This document shows, piece after piece, positions 43,886 through 47,327 of a DNA stretch of 47,327 nucleotides. Location of the stretch: assembly GCF_002866925.1 (NCBI RefSeq), contig NZ_PKUQ01000017.1, positions 1 through 47,327 of the forward strand. The letters run 5' to 3'. Position 1 is the stretch's first letter; every line of letters starts with the position of its first letter. The stretch is from Cohaesibacter celericrescens. GTDB taxonomy: Bacteria; Pseudomonadota; Alphaproteobacteria; Rhizobiales; Cohaesibacteraceae. A program made the translations under genes and the position numbers. Under the pieces are notes generated by a model. It did not search any database and was not told the origin of the DNA. It saw nothing but the letters and a program-made list of their open reading frames with translations.

Positions 43886-45981
43886 TGTTTGGGATGAGAG
43901 AATTTTCTTATCAATGGAAAAACCAAGATACATCTTCAAAATTTCTAATCATCACTTCATTACTTCTTGTTATTTTTGCCTACCTACCAACCCTTCAATT
44001 TGACTATGTTGCACAAGATCAGTGGCGAGCCTTTCGCTATTCAACAGATGCGCAATCTTCTATTGATCGTCTAAAGCAGTGCTCTTCAATGATCCGAGGG
44101 TTTTATATTCAAACTGGAAGACCACTGGTTTGGCCAACAGAGTGTTTAGAGCATGCGTTTGTTGAACAGATTTCGGACTTTAGGCTTCTGAGGGCTCTGT
44201 CTTTAGCTGTTATCGTTTTTACAGTTGCTTATTTTGCTTTGATACTAGTGAAATTTACAGACAATCTGGTCTCAGCTTTTGTTGTTTCTGCAGTCTTTGT
44301 AACATCCCCAGCATACTCATTCATGTATCTACAGGGTTGGCCTGCATTAATGGTATTACTATCTATTGTTTTATCCGGAGCTTCATATAAATATTTATCG
44401 GAAATAGATTCTTGGGTTCTTGGAAATTACAAAACCTATATTAAGTCGGCAATACTGTTCTTGTCTGCATGCATGATATATCCTGCTTTCGCATTTATCG
44501 TTCTTCCATTATTGTTAATAAATTTTGCTACGAATATTAAACTAACCATCCTCAAACGAATAATTGAATTGGTATTTTCTTTATTTTTTTACGCCTTAAT
44601 TTCATTTATATACTACGGCATTACAAAGATAGTGATTTTTATACTATTTTTGACTAAAGGTGATTTACCAGACCTCGGGAACTACAAATTCACCGCCCAA
44701 TTATCGCTTGGTTCTATAATTGACAGAATTGAAGAAATTACACTTTATTTCTATACAATGTCGCCCTTTAACTCCCCCTCCATTCACGGAATGACACTTA
44801 TAATTGTTGCCACTTTCATTTTATCAGTCATTATTTCTTATTTTTCACAAAATTCATTTAAAAATTATTTTGTCATTACTATTCATACTGCGACTTTATT
44901 CATTACCATTTATTTGGTTTTGTTAGCATCGACATCTCCATGGCTTTTCAGCAAAATGGATCACTTAGCAACACGCCACGTTATTTCTTTCTATCTATTC
45001 TTTAGTTTTTCTATTGTTTATTTAATGAGTAAATTAATTTTATTATTACCAATAAAATCGTCACATAGAGTATTTTTTCTACCGGTATTGTTTATTTTAT
45101 TTCCCATCACTTTAACTCAGAACAGTAATTCATTTCTTGAAGTAGTAACGACACGTTCAGAAATCGAGGCTCTAAGGCTTGGGGTAAATCGATGGATTGA
45201 AGAAAAAGGGTGGTCGAAGAATCGATTCATTCTAGTCGTGCGCCCAGAAATGCATAGACCCATTGGCGTAGCTAGTTTGATCAATAATGAAAAGTTTAGT
45301 ACTGAAAATGCAGTGCTAGCTTCCTCTCACAATCCAGTTTCGATACCATGGATGCTGAATGCAGTATTCCGTGAGACTACCAATATCCCAAACTTCAATT
45401 TAGTTGATTGCGGCTTCGATACGGCATTGTGTGTCGGCTCTGCCCTAGTTAGACCCAATAATGTTGTTTTGGCTTATACAGACGGTCACGAGACTATAAA
45501 TGCCCCTATTCAACCCTATGTGATGAATTTGTCCAAGCTAACAAGCAAACCAAAGAACCCGACTATCACGATAGCCAAAACACCGACCATCTCCGCGACA
45601 TCAACGCTAAACAACTATGGGCCAGAGGGCCTTTTAGCGCAGAAATCTCCTGGCTGGCATGCAGAAAAAAACCCTAAATATCCTCAGTTGTTGAGTATCG
45701 ATCTGAGTGAAGTGAAATCGTTTAGTACAATTTCCTTTCTTCCCCAAGCCCCAACATTAACAGCAAGATCTGCCAAGAGCATTCACGTCAAAGTTAGTAA
45801 AAATGGTAAGTCATGGATCGATATGGGGAATACAGATGACATTTGTCTGGCAAATGCACCGGGTGGATGGCACACATTAAAGCTACCAAATCAAGTTGCA
45901 GCGAGGTTTCTGGAGATTGAAATTCTGTCCAATTGCGGTGATCCTGAGTACTTAACACTTCGTGGTCTCAAGATTGAGTAG
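43885..45981 (+). CDS. Polytopic GT-C-type glycosyltransferase with C-terminal discoidin-like domain
   Basis: A 698-residue protein. Residues 1 to about 430 contain around eleven hydrophobic segments, and an early acidic loop (DYVAQDQWRAFRYS) at the place where GT-C enzymes have catalytic Asp. This resembles Gtr/GtrII-type glucosyltransferases. About 120 periplasmic residues follow, then a C-terminal domain of about 130 residues with beta-sandwich text of F5/8 type C (discoidin) kind: LSIDLSEVKSFSTISFLPQA, IHVKVSKNGKSWIDMGN and ARFLEIEIL. It probably transfers sugars from the lipid-linked donor of the coupled GT2, with the tail binding the glycan. TGGAGG is 8 nt upstream. The gene is strikingly AT-rich. 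Confidence 0.72.
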   Translation: MFGMREFSYQWKNQDTSSKFLIITSLLLVIFAYLPTLQFDYVAQDQWRAFRYSTDAQSSIDRLKQCSSMIRGFYIQTGRPLVWPTECLEHAFVEQISDFRLLRALSLAVIVFTVAYFALILVKFTDNLVSAFVVSAVFVTSPAYSFMYLQGWPALMVLLSIVLSGASYKYLSEIDSWVLGNYKTYIKSAILFLSACMIYPAFAFIVLPLLLINFATNIKLTILKRIIELVFSLFFYALISFIYYGITKIVIFILFLTKGDLPDLGNYKFTAQLSLGSIIDRIEEITLYFYTMSPFNSPSIHGMTLIIVATFILSVIISYFSQNSFKNYFVITIHTATLFITIYLVLLASTSPWLFSKMDHLATRHVISFYLFFSFSIVYLMSKLILLLPIKSSHRVFFLPVLFILFPITLTQNSNSFLEVVTTRSEIEALRLGVNRWIEEKGWSKNRFILVVRPEMHRPIGVASLINNEKFSTENAVLASSHNPVSIPWMLNAVFRETTNIPNFNLVDCGFDTALCVGSALVRPNNVVLAYTDGHETINAPIQPYVMNLSKLTSKPKNPTITIAKTPTISATSTLNNYGPEGLLAQKSPGWHAEKNPKYPQLLSIDLSEVKSFSTISFLPQAPTLTARSAKSIHVKVSKNGKSWIDMGNTDDICLANAPGGWHTLKLPNQVAARFLEIEILSNCGDPEYLTLRGLKIE

Positions 45982-46017
45982 TCGAAGACGTCCTGTCTGG
46001 CATCAGACTTTGATTAA

Positions 46018-46107
46018 TATCACCGGTGCCAAATGAGTTCCTGTTTGAGCAAATTGAAAAATCTTTCAGCAATAGCATTGGGAATATTGATGTGCCCACC
46101 CAAGTCA
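46018..46107 (-). mobile_element. IS3-family transposase (OrfB) C-terminal relic
   Basis: Leftward reading gives NAIAERFFNLLKQELIWHR followed by a stop, which matches the segment after the last catalytic acidic residue of IS3-family OrfB (usual form DNAxAESFFxxLKxE). The preceding catalytic text is already degraded. Only about 30 codons remain. Confidence 0.6.
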
Positions 46108-46239
46108 GTGAAATTCTAGTTCGGTTCATTTTCCCTTATTTTTTAAGTGGGTGGGACAAGACAATGACATGGCATATTCTCAAGCTGTGTTGAAGCGGAT
46201 ATTTCCCCTACAGTTTGGCCATCAGACCGTTGTCCCATG

Positions 46240-46480
46240 GGGAAGGAAAGCAACTTGGACCTATACCGGTCTGAACAGCCCGTTCGGGATGATGGCCATT
46301 ACGAACAACTCCTGCCAGTCCATCTGGTGTCTTTTGATCCCTAAATTCGTTCAGAAAAGACACCAGTTCTGCCTCGATAGCGGTTTGAAGAAGCTGTCGT
46401 GCACCTTTGCGCAGCAGATCTGTCAAAGGGTCAATAACGGCATCTCGACCGTTGAACTCGACGATGGTATTCTCTTCCAT
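46240..46480 (-). mobile_element. IS256-family (Mutator) transposase N-terminal relic
   Basis: From ATG 46480 leftward the first ~75 codons match the start of IS256-family transposases: VIDPLTDLLRKGARQLLQTA, IEAELVSFLNEF and VVRNGHHPERAVQTGIGP. After that the text diverges and a stop follows at 46208. The catalytic domain is missing. Confidence 0.75.
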
Positions 46481-46589
46481 GGTGGTGCGTCCTCTTCGGT
46501 TGGAGGATACGCCTCGCAACGACAATCCAACCAGATGCACCGCCAACTTTCAAATCCACCAAACACCAGATTCACTTATAACTCTCAGG

Positions 46590-47020
46590 GCACGGCAAAG
46601 ACGCCAATGATAAACCTACGCGTGACAAGGATGCGGGCTGGAACGTAAAGGCTCACAGTCGTGATAATATAAAGTCTACTTATGGCTATTTTGTCCATAC
46701 CGGTGTTGATGAATATGGCTTCATCTACCGCCAAACTGTTGCCCAAGGCAATGTAGATGACAGTACTGAGCGGGATACCCTGCTGCTGGGTGATGAGGCT
46801 GCGCTGTACGCAGACGCGGCCTATTCTTCCCAAAGCAGCCCGTGAAAAAATTGGAACAGTGTGGTATCGACGATCACGTGGAACGCAAGGGCTATCGAAG
46901 TCACCCTTTGTCCAAGGCAGATTTGGTCCGCAACAAAGAGATTGCCGTAACCTGTTCGGCCAGGCAGCCATCGGCCACAACATAGCGAAGGGGGCGAAGT
47001 TCATGGTGCTCGACGACCTA
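46590..47020 (+). pseudogene. IS5-family transposase relic, frameshifted
   Basis: From about 46590 one frame gives DKDAGWNVKAHSRD, then YGYFVHTGVDEYGFI, then LLLGDEAALYADAAYSS, the DDE-core text of IS5-family transposases, ending in a stop at about 46845. Shifting frame continues with GIDDHVERKGYRSHPLSKAD and later, in a third frame, LFGQAAIGHNIAKGAKFMVL, which matches the C-terminal end of some IS5 members. At least two frameshifts and some missing sequence make it inactive. Confidence 0.75.
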
Positions 47021-47327
47021 CCAGATCCTGAACCCAACGGATAAGTGCGACCACAATCAAAAAATGGCGCCTGAAACCTACCAATACAGTCGCTTAGCAG
47101 CGAAACCGTACGACAGTTTTGAAAAAGTTCACCCAAATAGCGGCCCAACAGCGCGTTATGGTGAGGGCTCTTTAAGTAAACAAACGAACTATAAATCGGG
47201 GATATTTTAGGGGGAGCACGTTACGGGTAACCAAACCGCTGAAAGATTAATTCAACGATATGAATTTTGTTAGCTCTGCTAAAGCTAAAAGACCGTTTTA
47301 AATGCAAAGCCGCCACAGCATATGCAC
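47021..47327. other. Window end without a supported gene
   Basis: About 300 bp after the IS5 relic with no open frame of recognisable content. A short GTTAC/GTAAC inverted repeat near 47220-47231 is too small to interpret. It may be the outer end of the insertion-sequence cluster. Confidence 0.4.

Overview
The window looks like an accessory region of an alphaproteobacterial chromosome. A BA14K-family secreted protein, a family I know mainly from Hyphomicrobiales and relatives, together with a SorC-type regulator and ribose-type ABC transporters, supports this. The exact genus cannot be read from the sequence. No rRNA, tRNA or CRISPR array was seen. All calls come from reading translated frames; no database search was run.

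Layout: (1) 1-1.2 kb holds a frameshifted IS6-family transposase. (2) 1.4-6.6 kb holds a BA14K protein, a zinc-metallopeptidase-like protein with a degenerate N-terminal zinc ribbon, and a two-gene minus-strand unit of unknown function (a biotinyl/lipoyl-like membrane protein and a secreted protein) preceded by a small palindrome. (3) 6.8-18.8 kb is a catabolic cluster for a 5-substituted ribose, most likely 5-methylthioribose or 5-deoxyribose. It contains a class II aldolase, a SorC regulator, MtnA, MtnK, a complete ribose-type ABC importer, an RbsD/FucU mutarotase, a split transketolase and a RuBisCO-like protein. The two divergent halves are separated by a 43-bp nearly perfect palindrome. 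(4) 19-19.8 kb holds relics of another sugar transporter/kinase operon, followed by a ferric-reductase-like flavohaem oxidase.

(5) 21.5-30.3 kb is a nine-gene minus-strand operon for a GDP-heptose-derived sugar: radical SAM/B12 enzyme, HddA, GDP-fucose-synthase-like SDR, split transketolase, a DegT-family protein whose catalytic Lys is His (as in the 3-dehydratase ColD), HddC, GmhA and another SDR. GmhB lies apart at 35.2 kb. (6) 30.7-46 kb is a polysaccharide assembly and export region: several glycosyltransferases, Wzm/Wzt ABC export with a C-terminal extension on Wzt, an O-antigen ligase/polymerase-like protein, an SDR fused to an initiating sugar-phosphate transferase, a TVP38/DedA-like protein, and a GT-C membrane protein with a discoidin-like tail. 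(7) 46-47 kb is an insertion-sequence graveyard (IS3, IS256 and IS5 families).

Working model: the two divergent mtn/RLP transcripts import and degrade a modified pentose. MtnK phosphorylates it and MtnA opens it to the ribulose-1-phosphate. From there either the aldolase gives DHAP plus an aldehyde, or the RuBisCO-like protein isomerises it for cleavage by the split transketolase. Having both branches in one locus is the most unusual metabolic feature. The second candidate for an undescribed system is the heptose operon, where a ColD-type 3-deoxygenation, a transketolase pair and a B12-radical SAM enzyme suggest an unusual deoxy and/or branched heptose in the surface glycan.
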